64,000 bases of DNA from Amoebidium appalachense. Lineage: Eukaryota > Ichthyosporea. The stretch lies in NCBI GenBank assembly GCA_963693365.1, contig CAVNZM010000014.1, positions 2,480,001-2,544,000 on the forward strand, given 5' to 3'. Position numbers and translations under genes: made by a program. Numbering within the stretch: position 1 is the first letter of the stretch; every line of letters starts with the position of its first letter. Of the stretch, positions 31,131-43,015 are shown one piece after another. Below the pieces are notes generated by a model. The model saw only the letters and a list, made by a program, of their open reading frames with translations. It had not been told where the DNA came from and made no database searches.

Positions 31131-31328
31131 TATACGGGGGGTTTACGCTGTTTACTCGAGGCAAAGAGAGACCAGTCTCAGGTATGGGGGGTTTTTGCTC
31201 GGAATATCCCCTCAGCGGTATATCATGATCACGTACATAGATGTCGGGTGATGATTACATATCAGGGTTTACTTTCTCTACGACTCTACGAGACACCATA
31301 AAGACTAAGAAAAATCAATTAGTTGGGG
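31125..31328 (-). repeat. Inverted repeat, right arm (partner 25398-25590)
   Basis: Directly abuts the 35-bp array and ends with AATTAGTTGGGGT, a 13-mer found also at 50337-50349 and inverted at about 54061-54073. Confidence 0.82.
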
Positions 31329-31401
31329 TTCCCGTTTTTTTTTTTTTTTTTTTTTTTTTTTTCTTTTTCCGGGCTCCCCTGGGACACTCGGTATCAGCTG
31401 G

Positions 31402-31504
<103 letters not shown>

Positions 31505-32097
31505 CTAGAATTTTGTAATGATTTGTTTCTCAAGCCATTCAATACATCTAATAAACAGGTCGTAGTTACGCGTGATTAGTATAAAATCAAGGATGTTGTA
31601 ATTTACAGGTAGGCTATCTTTCTGGGTGTCTGTTGTGAATGTGACGTGTGTGTGTTGCGGTATTATGTGGTCTATCAAACTACATTTGGCAATACATGAC
31701 CGTTTAAACTGGTGTGTGTGTGTGTGTGTGTTGTTTGGGCATGCAAACGATGCCACCTTATACTTATTAGATCTCCACTGTATAGCACGTGTACAGTAAA
31801 AGCGTGGTGTGTGATCAATAATACCATCAGCTAGAGAAAGACCAATTATACAGGAAGGTAATATGTATTTAGGTGGTACACATTTGCGAGTGCCATATTT
31901 GGCAATAACATATATAACATTGTAATGGGATACTCAATATTCCTCTGGTGCATCTGCCGACAGACCCCGCTGTCAACGACAATCCGATTACCTAATCCGA
32001 TTACCTTATATGTACATGTGCAATCATGTGAGAAGGGTATTGATATTCCATAGCTATTTTCATATGTACACTGCGGGATATACCCTAGATTTGCCAC
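31505..32097 (-). pseudogene. Frameshifted ORF remnant with a LAGLIDADG-like segment
   Basis: Three overlapping minus-strand open stretches in different frames (31846-32097, about 31669-31938 and 31505-31756) read as plausible, non-repetitive protein in A/T-richer DNA. The middle frame has VPPKYILPSCIIGLSLADG, which resembles the first core motif of LAGLIDADG homing endonucleases (K-lp-x-IIGL-x-L-DG). The last frame ends NYDLFIRCIEWLEKQI before a stop at 31505. A short CA array interrupts it at about 31713-31730, where the frame changes. This is either a decayed mobile endonuclease/organelle-type ORF or coincidence; there is no catalytic domain to confirm it. Confidence 0.25.
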
Positions 32098-32366
32098 TAT
32101 AAAAATTAAACCTTAACGAGGCAACTTCGTTGGATGGCTATCTTTACTATTTATCTAATAATGGCAAGCGTTAATGAAAGAGTCGAAGAAGAAATATACA
32201 CATTGCTAGCAATTGGTGCATGTATGTGCTGTTCATGGCAAAAGAGCAACACATACCATTTTTGTCCGGTTCCGGACAGAGAGTTATCTACATGAACTTA
32301 ACCGCGGCATCAATTCGAATGTTACGAGAAATAATGTAAAGACTATATATGTAAAGACTATGTAAA

Positions 32367-32440
32367 CGCACATGTCAAATAAGTCGGAGCACACAGGGCT
32401 AATCGCACATGTCAAATAAGTCGGAGCACACAGGGCTAAT
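32367..32440 (+). repeat. Direct repeat, 37-bp unit twice
   Basis: CGCACATGTCAAATAAGTCG plus GAGCACACAGGGCTAAT, perfect tandem duplication. The downstream copy opens a short frame ([20 protein letters not shown], start 32409) that runs into a C tract. The product is not recognised. Confidence 0.93.
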
Positions 32441-32524
32441 CGTCGACAAAATCAAACAACACAAGAATATCATTAAGAAGTTAAAACCTAAAACTATACT
32501 TGACCAAGTAAAACACCGACATAC

Positions 32525-32582
32525 GGCTGTCAAGAATCCCCGCCCCCCCCCTCCCCCTCCCTCCCCCCCCCCCCCAAAACAC

Positions 32583-32647
<65 letters not shown>

Positions 32648-32723
32648 TGTACATGTACACATGCACACATGCACACATGTACACATGCACACACACAAAA
32701 CTCTCTCTCTCTCTCTCTCTGCC

Positions 32724-32759
<36 letters not shown>

Positions 32760-32760
32760 T
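32525..32760. repeat. C tract / CA / CT / C tract cluster
   Basis: C-rich run, CA array (32580-32642), ACATG-rich part, CT array (32700-32720) and a C run to 32759. Confidence 0.95.
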
Positions 32761-33052
32761 TTCCCCAGCACACACACGAACCCTGAGTTTTTTAGTTTTG
32801 TTTACCAAAACAAAGGGAAAAGAAGATATAGCTCAAACATATGTCTAAACAGAACACAAAATCTGTAACTCGCAAAGATATACCTAGAAAACGTCAACCC
32901 CCCCCCCCCCCCCCCAAAAAAAAAAAAAAAAAAAAAAGGAAGAAGAAGAAGAAGAAGAAAACAAAAAATCTGCGATAACGGAGGCTTGAGGATGTGAGAC
33001 AGAGAAGAGGCCCGTTTCTAGAACGCCGTAAAGACAGCCATAATTTACGTTA

Positions 33053-33259
33053 GTGGTCGAAAAACTAAAATTGCAGAAAAGCAACCAAAAAAATCAGAGG
33101 TTTGGGGAGGCCTGGGGAGGAAGACTTTGGATCTCCCCGAATGGTGTGAAACGGTGCATATTTTGCAGGGTTACTTGCATATGTCGCCATCCACGAGAAT
33201 GCAGATTCTTCCACCATCCCAATCTGCACCAATGGTTGTGTAAGTCCATACGTCTCTAA
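33053..33259 (+). CDS. Doubtful small ORF with a CCCH-type spacing
   Basis: A 68-codon frame contains [20 protein letters not shown], which fits C-X8-C-X5-C-X3-H exactly, the spacing of tristetraprolin-class RNA-binding zinc fingers. TTTTGCAG before the second half and GTAAGT at about 33242 could alternatively make it an internal exon (about 33169-33241). The minus strand here is also open and could hold the last Smaug-like exon. Only one finger is visible and there is no supporting neighbour. Confidence 0.2.
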   Translation: MVEKLKLQKSNQKNQRFGEAWGGRLWISPNGVKRCIFCRVTCICRHPRECRFFHHPNLHQWLCKSIRL

Positions 33260-33304
33260 ATTCTTGCTTTGTTTGGTCTAGTTTGGCAACCATTCATAGT
33301 ATTA

Positions 33305-33338
33305 TTCCCTCGGCTTGTGTGTGTGCGTGTGTGTGTGC

Positions 33339-33377
<39 letters not shown>

Positions 33378-33426
33378 GGTGTGTGTGTGTGTGCGCGGGT
33401 GTGCGTGCACGCGCGCGCCGCGTGTG

Positions 33427-33460
<34 letters not shown>

Positions 33461-33475
33461 CGTGTGTTGGTGGTT
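33305..33475. repeat. GT/GC-rich array
   Basis: GTGTGTGCGTG-type array interrupted by GCGCGC. It probably lies in the last intron or 3' flank of the SAM-domain gene. Confidence 0.93.
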
Positions 33476-33546
33476 TTTATCTTTTTCTTTCCTGCTTTCT
33501 TTCCTTTGGGGGGGGGGGGGGGGGGGAGAAGAGGGGGCTAACCCAC

Positions 33547-34419
33547 CAATAGACTGCAGCCCTTGCCATCTGGGCCGAGCTGGGACGTCCACTGACGGGT
33601 CGCACATCCCACCGGTCAGAACGGGTCGGTCCGAGTGAAAGCTTTTCGAATCGGGCCATACAAACGGACAAATCACTGTCGTCGACAATCTCCCGGGCCA
33701 TGTTCCGGGATGGGTACTGCCTTTCCGGGCCGGCACGCGGGTTTCCTCTGTAACCCGAATTTGCAGGTTGCATGGGGGCTCTATATCCCCCGTTGATTTG
33801 GGGGTGGGTGAGGTGGGGGGTTGACGTTGCACGTGGGCGGGGGTTGTACTGGCGGGTACCCGAATTTTGTACGTGGGTGTAGGATCCCCCCTGGTTGCGG
33901 GGGCGGTATTGGGGGTTTCTCATGCGATAATTGGGTAGATTTTCATCGGTCGTATCCAAAAGTTCCCCCAAGAGCCTCTCCCCAGCCTTCTCCATGTTGA
34001 GGGGGTCAAATGGTTCCTCAACATCGTCATAGTAGTACAGGTCACCCTGCGGATATGTAAAATTAAAAAAAAAAGGAAGGAAAGAAAGAAAGAAAGAAAA
34101 AAGAAAAAAAAAACATCCCAAAAAGGAAGGGGAGGGAGGGGGGGGGGGGAGGGGGGGGGATTTGTAAAAGGCTGGGGACGGAAGGATTAGTGTTACAGAA
34201 GGTTAAGTGTTTCGGGAGGAGTTGCAACCGGATAATGAATGAGTTGGGAGGAAAACAGCCAGGTCGATGGGACACAGTTATGGGAAGAAACCCAAAAACG
34301 GGGAGAAAACTTTTGGTATTTCTTCTCCTTTTTTTTTTTTTTTTTTTTTTTCTTTCTTTTTTCTTTTCTTTTCTTTTCTTTTCTTTTCTTTTCTTTTTCT
34401 TTTTTATTTTATTATTATT

Positions 34420-34461
<42 letters not shown>

Positions 34462-35333
34462 TATAGTCGAATGTTGTGTTTAGGGGAAGGAGGAGAGGGA
34501 GAAGAAAGAGAAGAAGAAGGAGGTGGGGCGTGCCTGAGATGGGCAAGAGGGGGGGGGATGGGTTTATTTATTTTTTTACTATTTTTTTCCCGCACAAGGT
34601 GGAGGACTTACTAAGACGAGGACTATTTATAGTAGCCTGTGTAATATGTGTTTGGTGGTAAAGAGTGGAATGCACATGGTTTGGAAGCTTATAGGAAATA
34701 TTTGGGTGGTGGATGGGCAGAGGGAAGTAGGGGATGACTGGGGGTGTGTTGCATAGATTTGTGGGCAGGTAGGAGGGGGAGAAGTGAAGTGTGTGTGTGT
34801 GTGTTGGGGGGGGGGGGGGGGGGGGGAGGGGGGGGGGGGGAGGGGGTTGGGGGGGGGGGGGGGGGAGAGAGAGAGGGGGGGGGGGGGGGGGGAAGGGGGC
34901 GAGAGCGAGGGAGAGATAGAGAAATAAGATAGAAGGTTGGGGGGGGGGGGGTGGAGACGGGGAAGGGGTTACATACATCATATGAATGACTCTCAAACTC
35001 ATCGATTGGTGGACAGTTCACCGCCTCGCCCTCCCCCCACGTTGAGAGTGAAGGCACGGTAGGCACAGACCTACGCCTGGGCCCGTAATGTGCCATTGAA
35101 AATTCGGGTGAGGTATTGAGCCCCCCCGAATGTTGGCCGTGGCTGTGGGTGGGGGGCTGGGGCTTGGGGCCGAAATTGCGGTGGTTGTCCAGGAACTCAC
35201 GGTATTTTTCAATGGCCAGGTACATGCGCCGACGGGCACCCTGTGGGTGGCAGGGCGGAAAGTTGTGTCAGTGTTTTTTCTTAGAGTATATTGGTTTGCG
35301 CAATCTCGTTAGTTATAAGGTGTGTGTGAATGT

Positions 35334-35371
<38 letters not shown>

Positions 35372-35382
35372 TGTGTGTGTGT

Positions 35383-35413
<31 letters not shown>

Positions 35414-35437
35414 GAGGAAGGGACGTGCGTGGGACGG

Positions 35438-35472
<35 letters not shown>

Positions 35473-36323
35473 GGAGCAGGGGGAAGGTGGGGGTGGGGTA
35501 AAAAGGGGAGACCTGACGAGAAATAGCACCGTGATATAATATCGGCTGAAGGACGTGTTGTGTTTGGCTAAACGCCATATCTTCCAAACATCAGAGTAAC
35601 GGCTTCTTACGTATACTTGTTCTTGATAAGTTATCAAAGACCACTATAGTTGCGATATCTTTCTTTTCATAGTGGTCTTTGATAAAATATTCAGAACGTT
35701 GTTTGATGACGTCATAGAACCCATCTCTCGCCGTCATCCGAACCGGCAAACACAACTAATATCATCACACACATACAATTTAGAACAAACAAAAAAATCA
35801 CATAAACCGGTTTTCAACAGCAGCAACTCACCTGAGTAGATATGCCCACCATGGCCAGCTCATCTTCACTCATGCACAGGAGGTCTTCAAACCTCACATC
35901 CTGCATCATCAGCACCTCGATGTACTTGTGGAGCCGCAATGTTCTCAGAAAACTGGGCACATCGTACGCACATTCCACTGAAAAGTCCAACGCATCCACA
36001 GAGTGTCTCTTCTTGTTGAGGTTGTCGAATCTCTTCCCCCTATAGTAACGCCCATGATAGAACTGCTTGCCATTGCGCTGGGGATTGTTGCCGAATCTCG
36101 GATAATCGTGATAATTGGCACGGTTGTGTGCCATCCTTAACTGCTGGTGTAGTGCATGCGCGTTTGGTGGAGGGATGTAGTAGGTATCAGAGACTGGACT
36201 TGAGGGTGAGGGTGGGGAAGGGGAAAATTCGTCTTCCAAGGGGTCCATGGGACGGGAGCCGCCGCTTAGTTTGTATGCCCTCATTCTGCTGATTGGCAGC
36301 GAGAAATGACCCACTGCCACCAT
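33547..36323 (-). CDS. Smaug/Vts1-type SAM-domain RNA-binding protein (3' end unresolved)
   Basis: Three exons join in phase: 35832-36323, 34977-35240 and 33547-34046 (about 418 residues so far). The SAM domain spans about residues 119-187 across the first junction: [33 protein letters not shown], then [23 protein letters not shown] and GARRR are the conserved RNA-hairpin-binding signature of Smaug, SAMD4 and Vts1, which recruit deadenylation machinery to mRNAs carrying CNGG-loop hairpins. The rest is low-complexity, proline/asparagine/arginine-rich, with [12 protein letters not shown] early in exon 3. I take a donor GTGGGT after TATTG at 33547; the following exon is not secure. The start at 36323 is the first in-frame ATG. 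An ATG at 36327 opens another frame ([14 protein letters not shown]), so the true start may be internal (for example MDPLEDEF). Confidence 0.82.
34320..34470. repeat. T-rich/CTTTT run followed by a G run
   Basis: T homopolymer, TTTTC repeats and then about 32 G inside the SAM-domain gene intron. On the sense strand this is a C run followed by an A-rich run. Confidence 0.95.
35631..35685. repeat. Perfect 17-bp inverted repeat in SAM-gene intron 1
   Basis: TTATCAAAGACCACTAT (35631-35647) and its exact complement (35669-35685) are separated by 21 bases, with GTTCT/AGAAC again pairing further out. It would form a stable intronic RNA hairpin. Confidence 0.9.
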
Positions 36324-39028
36324 TCATGTGATTAGGTGAACCCACCTACCGTCACGTGTTTAAAGCGGTATAATTGGATCGGCACGTGGCTTAAGTTAGC
36401 ATGGTTATTTATTAGATAATGTGCTTGGGTGAGTACATTGGATGTGTAAGGGGAAAACGTGAACTGTCCGAAGCTTTTTCGGTTCTTTACACGACTATCC
36501 GTTGACTGTGAGAACGAAACGCAAGCACTCAGAAATCACCAGATGAGGAAGTTGCGTGGGCTGTACAAGGTAAAGGAGCAGTCTTATGCACGTAATACGC
36601 CTAACTGCACTTTAAACACTCTATCATGTTAGAGTTTAGAATAATACCCCTTACACAACAGGATACGATATGAACTGAATCAACTGCAGCTGTTAGGGTT
36701 GTGTTGGTGGTTTTGACTTTGATCCCCCAAGAGCGGCGAACACTTTTTGAGAGGGTTTCAATGAGTGCAAGGTTTTGAAAAAGCCTTGGCCCACGCGGCC
36801 ACGTCCATCCTGGTGCCAGTTGGAGATAGATAAGACAATATGAACTGTAAGCTTACTAGATACGCGAAATGCGCTTGAATTTCTTATGAAATAGTAAATA
36901 CTAGATGCAACATAGAATATCTTAGTATCCGATTCTTCCAAGCACTATTACTACCTATATAGTATAAACCCAAAAAAAAATTGTGCTTTCGGAAGAATAT
37001 TGGCTCATATATTTTCATGAGTATGGAAAAAGCAAGAATGTACAGTATATGTTTTAGTCTGTTCGGATTGGTTGGGACAATAACCAATAGGAACAGTCGC
37101 GATTGTTTTTACGAAGTAGTGTTGAACTTTGAAGATTTCAGGTGGCCCCGCGCAGAGTTTCTGTTCGTTTATTCCCCCACTGCTAGATATATAGGCATCA
37201 TACTTTATAGGCTCATAAAAATACCATTATAGTTTTGAATTAGACGGATTTAAAACCAATTTTTTCCCAATTAAGGCTTCTATCTTGGACTGGTATCTAC
37301 ATCAGTTGCCGAAGATCTATTTCATTTATGTTCAAGTTTACACTCCTTCTTGGAACGTCCAATCAGACAATACAAATATATGCTTTTGGCGGGCTTGAAT
37401 GCCAACAGGGCGGTCAGTAAAACACGGAGTTTGAATTGGTTGCTTTTGGATGATCGCTCTCTGAGCTCAGCCTCCGTTGCAGGCGCCCTCGGGTCCGAAT
37501 GTGTGCACGTGAGTCACAGCCTGGGCAGGTGATCACGAACACCGTTGATGTACCCGTTTGTCTTCAACGAACGCATATGCTTGGTGCTGGTTGGAATTAA
37601 TTCGAACATGCACGGCCATTTGCGCAACGCCCTTGTTCGGCTTTTGGCATGAATGTACCATACATGTTCATGTGTCTGTGTGTGTAGCATGTAGTTTGAA
37701 TTCGCCTTGTGTGTGTGTTCATGTGTTTGGGGGGGGGGGGGGGGTGGGTCGTGCACCCCCGCGTGACCCTGTAAAAAAAGGTACAGGACAAGAGTCCTTC
37801 TTCTTCTCGTGTGGCCATCCAATATTATTGCTGCATCGGCAATACCCTTTAAGTTATAGTACGTGCCTGCGTGTGTGTGTACGTGTGTGTGTGTTGACAA
37901 TGTGTGTGTGTGTGTGTGTGTATTTGTGCGTCACGGTGCGTGTGTGCGTGTGTGCGTGTGACACTGTGCGTGTGTGTGTTGGTGTGTGCGTGTAGTACAC
38001 ACACCGACAACCGTAACTGTTCACGTATCGCAGTGTGTATGGATACTTGGAACGTTTGATTCAGAATTCTTCGAAGGTGAAAATTTGTCACACATTCGAT
38101 CTTTTTTCACTTACAGTAACTATAGAGTATATACATGTAACATGCACATGTGCTTGCAGATAAGTAAACACCCCCCTCCCCCCCCCTCCCCCCTCCCCCC
38201 TCCCCCCCACCCACCCACCACCACCACCACCACCACTACCGTGACACACACACATACACACGCACACACCGAAAACATATCATCGAAAGTTTGCTATTCT
38301 TGTTTCCAAGTTTTTTTCCTTTTTCTTTTTTTCTTTTCTTGTGTGTGTGTATACGTGTGTGGGAACTCCGGGGAGGGGGGCGGGCCCCCCGGGGAGGTGC
38401 ACCCGAGTTGGACAATGTTCCGAAAATGCTTCCTTGTTGTTGGTTGGGGGGGTCTGACACTGACTCAGCAGGTTGCAAACATCAGCACAATAACAAACAC
38501 GTGCACCTTAGACCAGGTCCTTTTATTTTATTTGGGTTTCCCAAGTTGGAAAACACCTTAACGGCACTGTCACAGCCTGCCATGTGGTAGGCGACCACCT
38601 AACCGACGCCAGCAATTCGACTTGATCTACTTCGGATGAGGTTGCAGGCACACCAGAAACGATTGCTTTGCTGTCAGTTGGGCACAAAAATACGGGGATT
38701 ACAGCAAGCACAAACCAACCGAACCATGTATGTTACTTTAGCACAAGTTATCCGATAAGCGGCGTGAGTACATCTTTTGAAGCACATCAGAACACATGCG
38801 CACGCAAACAAACCATTGGCGCCAAAAAGAAAAGGAAGAAGAAGAAAAAGAATAAAACAGAATGGTATAAGCGGACCAGGGAAAGTTACTGGGCAGACTC
38901 GAAGAAAATCACCGTGTTGGCACAGTGCCTCTCCGTAACGGCCTTCCCTCTAAACCTCCTTAATGAGTCATGATAAAATAGGCAATCACCTATCATCATG
39001 CAAATGGTCGTTATTAGTCATATTGGTA
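36324..39028. other. Interval between the SAM-domain gene and the desaturase
   Basis: It contains the presumed promoter side of the SAM-domain gene (36.3-36.7 kb), A/T-rich unique DNA (36.8-37.4 kb), a GT-rich part (37.85-38.0 kb), C/ACC runs (38.17-38.24 kb) and a short unique stretch with the desaturase 3' flank. No exon is recognised. Confidence 0.6.
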
Positions 39029-39034
39029 TTTATT
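39029..39034 (-). terminator. AATAAA poly(A) signal of the desaturase
   Basis: TTTATT on the + strand (AATAAA on the coding strand) about 95 bases after the TAA at 39130-39132. Confidence 0.6.
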
Positions 39035-39129
39035 TGAAGTGGGTAAAATCATGGAAACCCGAAGCCGGAAATAAAATCATCGAAAATAAAATATAGAAAA
39101 TAAATAACAAAAAAGAAAAGCGCGGCAAA

Positions 39130-39238
39130 TTACTGGGCCTTCTTGGTGTCGTACTTGGATGCCACGTAGGTGGTGCCCAGGAGCTTGAGCTGGCGGAGGC
39201 ACGACAGGACGTTGCTTGGGATCGAATTGAAGTGCACG

Positions 39239-39289
<51 letters not shown>

Positions 39290-40618
39290 CATGTGGGGTG
39301 TGAATGCAGGCGTGTGTGCCGCACTTTCTTGTTGTGGGTGTATGTGTGGGTGAGGGTGGGGGAGAAGAGGGCAGGGGGGGGGGGGGGGGGGGGGGGGGTT
39401 AAAGTGCTTGAATGGTTTTGGTGGTGAGGGTGAAGGTGGTTGTGGCGTTGAGTCGCGAATCAAAACAGACGAAGGAACAACAGGAAAGATCAAGAATCTT
39501 TGTTCAAAGGCATACAAGAACGACAAAGAGGGCAGGGGGAGAGTAAAGGGTGGGGGCACAACGCTTGGGGTTGGTGATGGAGGAGGAGCAGGTGGTGGTG
39601 GTGTCGGTCCTTATGTGTGTTTGTGTGTTTGTGTGTGTGTGTGTGTGTGCACGCACGCTTGTGTAGGCGGGTGGGGGGAGGAAGGGGGGGGGGGGGGGGG
39701 GGGGAGGGGGGGGGGGGGGGGGGGGGGGGTTTGAATGCGGAGCACGGTACGAAGTACGCATACACGATGAGAAGCATGGTGCAGGACACATGCAAAGGCA
39801 AACATTCAAGTATGCAACATCAGCCATGCGCACAGTATGTGTCATAAGCAGAGCCCATCCTCAGGGAGGGCCCAAGTCATCAATTGCGTCTGAGTTTCGA
39901 CCCCTTAGCCCGCGTATATACGACTCTCCAACTCATACAGCAGCATCAACTGAACTTGGGAGGGTCAACCCGTCTTGATCAAAGACGAGCGGGGTTGCTT
40001 ATGCAAGCCAGGTGAGCAAAACGGTGAAGATGTGTGTGCAAACTAAAGCAGTGCAGCGAAAAATGCGTATGTGCTTACAGATGCACGACACAGAGCAACC
40101 ATGCCCTGTTGCATGGAAGTAAAGCGGTCTGGGGGGGGGGGGTACCTGGACACCATATTCCTCACAGCACTTCTTAACGACGGGGGCAATCTTTGAGTAG
40201 TGGGCATGGCTCATGCGGGGGAACAAATGGTGCTCGATCTGGTAGTTGAGCCCACCGTTGCTGATTGCAAGACGCCAACCGCATAGGTTGCTGCTGCTCT
40301 CGACCTGGAAAAACGCAAACATAAACAGTGTGAAGTGACTATCTCTTTGTGTCTATGGCAGTCGTACCATATATCCATTCTTAGCCCTGCCTAATGCCCC
40401 GTTCATAATCAAACCAATAAACTCGCGGGATTTGATGATCATAAAGGTCTTGCACAAAATTGAGCTCAAAAAAAAATGTTTTCTACATGGTCGAAAAAGA
40501 TATGAAGTTTGGTTGGTAAGCTCCTTCGAGAAGATCAAAACAAACCATGGGCAACAGAAAAGTGACCCGAATGCAAGCACGGGGCCAGCTTACCTATAAA
40601 CATGTAACTTCCCCCTCC

Positions 40619-40657
<39 letters not shown>

Positions 40658-40718
40658 GCGAGAGAGTGAGAGAGGATCCGGGAGGAGATGGGGAAGGGGG
40701 GAAGGGAGAGGCAGGGGA

Positions 40719-40753
<35 letters not shown>

Positions 40754-41016
40754 GAAGGGGCACACACACGCACACGCACACGTGGCATGTGCACGGCACA
40801 CACACGCACACACACAAACTCCCGCCCACATCCCACACAACCACACCCCACCAAATCTGTCTCTCTCTCTTTCCCTCGCTCTAATCCCCCCTCCCCCTCA
40901 TCCCCAGCCACACCCCACCCAATCCTCCTCCCCCCCCCCCCCCCCCCCCCAAACCCTACCCACCCGCACCCATCTCCCCCCACCCACTACTCACTCCCCC
41001 CCCCCCCCCCCCCCAA

Positions 41017-41058
<42 letters not shown>

Positions 41059-41893
41059 ACACACACACACACACACCTGGTGCTTGGTCCAGTCCACATT
41101 CTCCGTCGTTGCCGGCAGGGCCTTTGCCTCCTCAAAGATGTGGGAGAGGATGAAGAAGAAGCCCAGGTAGGCAGCGCCCATCCCCAACCACACGTACGTG
41201 CACCACACAGTGTGCCACGACGGGTACAGGTACATGGGGATGACTGTGTACGTGTGTGTGCGTGTGTGCGTGTTTGTAGGTGTGTGTGTGTGTGTGTGTG
41301 TGCGTGGGTGAGTAGGCGTGTGTGTGCGTGTGTCCATGTGTAGAATGGGTTGGCAAGTGAATACACACACGTGTGTATTTGTGTTGAGGAGGGGAGGGGG
41401 AAGGGGGGGGGGGGGGGGGGGGAGGGGGGGGGGGGTTGCATGTGTGAGTGGTTGGACATCCGAGTTTGTGTTGTTTTCGTCGTGTGTGTGTACTGTACGT
41501 GTGCGTCTCGTGCATGCGGTTGTGTCTGCCTGTTCGTGGTTGCACGCATCTCCATCTGCATGTAGGTAGGGTGTGCATGCGTGTGTCGCTGTGTGCGCTT
41601 GCAAGCGTGAGTGCGTGTGCCTGTATGTAATTGCTTTCAATTCACAGTCCGAAATGCATGGCTGGACTATCTTCTTCTGCAAGTTCGGGGGAGAGGAGGG
41701 GGCGGGGAGGAGGCGAGGGGGGGGGGGGGGGGGGGGGGGCCAAGAGTGTGGGGAACGGGAAGGCACATCAGAGAGAAAAAGAGGGGAGGGAGGGAGGGAG
41801 GGAGAGATGGCGAGAATGAGGGGGGGAGAGGGAGTTGGGAAAAGGGCGGAGAGGGGGGGGGGGGGGGGGAGGAGAGAGAGGGAGGGAGGGAGG

Positions 41894-41940
<47 letters not shown>

Positions 41941-42438
41941 TGTGTGTGCAATCGAGAGAGAGAGAGAGGAGAGAAAGAGACGTAGCACCAAGAGCAAAAG
42001 CAACCGAAAGCGAGAGAGAGAGCGATCGAAGGACAATGAAGGACACTCACTGAATCGCCTGAGGTAAAGGAAAATCCTCAACCCAACCGACACGTTCCTC
42101 TCAAACGTATACGTCTTGGGGAGATTATGTCCCTTGTAGGTCATAGTGAGAAGGTGCACCATGCCGCCAAACACCCACTGCAGGCCCAGCATGTGCAGGA
42201 GTGGGCCTGTGTACATGTCCTGTACGGCCATGTAGCTCTTGGGCCATTGGTACTGCGAGAGGTTGAGCGCGGCGCCGGCACTGCGTGTGAAAATGTAAAA
42301 GAGAGGAGATGAGAAAAAATTAACCATTTAGAGGGATTCCATTTTCGATTTTTAAAAGGATTCCATTTTCCCGTTTATTGCATTCTCCTTTCCAAATACC
42401 CCATTCCCCCCCCCCCCCCCCTCTTTTTTTTTTTTGAG

Positions 42439-42507
<69 letters not shown>

Positions 42508-42508
42508 C

Positions 42509-42549
<41 letters not shown>

Positions 42550-42983
42550 TGTTATGTAGCTCTAGGGCCACTGGTACTGTGTGCAAATGTGAAAAAAAAA
42601 AAAAAAAAAAAAAGGCGGAAAGAAAGAAAGAAAAGAGGATGGATGGTCAGTGACGGGAATTGTTCTCTTTTTTTTTGGTTTTAGTGTGTATTTGTGTGGT
42701 TGGGGGGGGGGGGGGGGGGGGGTCATGTAATATCGCTCTCCTTCTTGGGCCACTAATACTGCCTAATACTAGGAGAGGTTGAGCGCGTCACCGGCACTGT
42801 GTGCAAACGTCAATTTTAGATGGATGGATGGATCATCTGTGACGGCATTCACTTCTTTTTGTGTTATCCTCCTTTTTCAGGTTCTTTTTTTTTTTTTTTT
42901 TTCCCCTCCCTTTTTTCCCCCCCCCCCTTTTTTTTTTTTCGTGTGTGCGTGCTCGCTCGCGGGCGCACGCCTGTGTAGTGTGT

Positions 42984-43015
<32 letters not shown>

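Noticed and set aside
30258-31164. Minus-strand open frames of 285 and 291 codons
   Set aside because: Translations of the 35-bp minisatellite; the cyclic peptide appears in several frames.
33070-33260. Last exon of the SAM-domain gene on the minus strand
   Set aside because: Several open frames exist, but joining to TATTG at 33547 gives an immediate stop with the best acceptor; no family landmark to choose another.
40987-42327. 446-codon minus-strand open frame
   Set aside because: Runs through desaturase exons 7 and 8 plus the intron between them (CT, CA and C runs); replaced by the spliced model.
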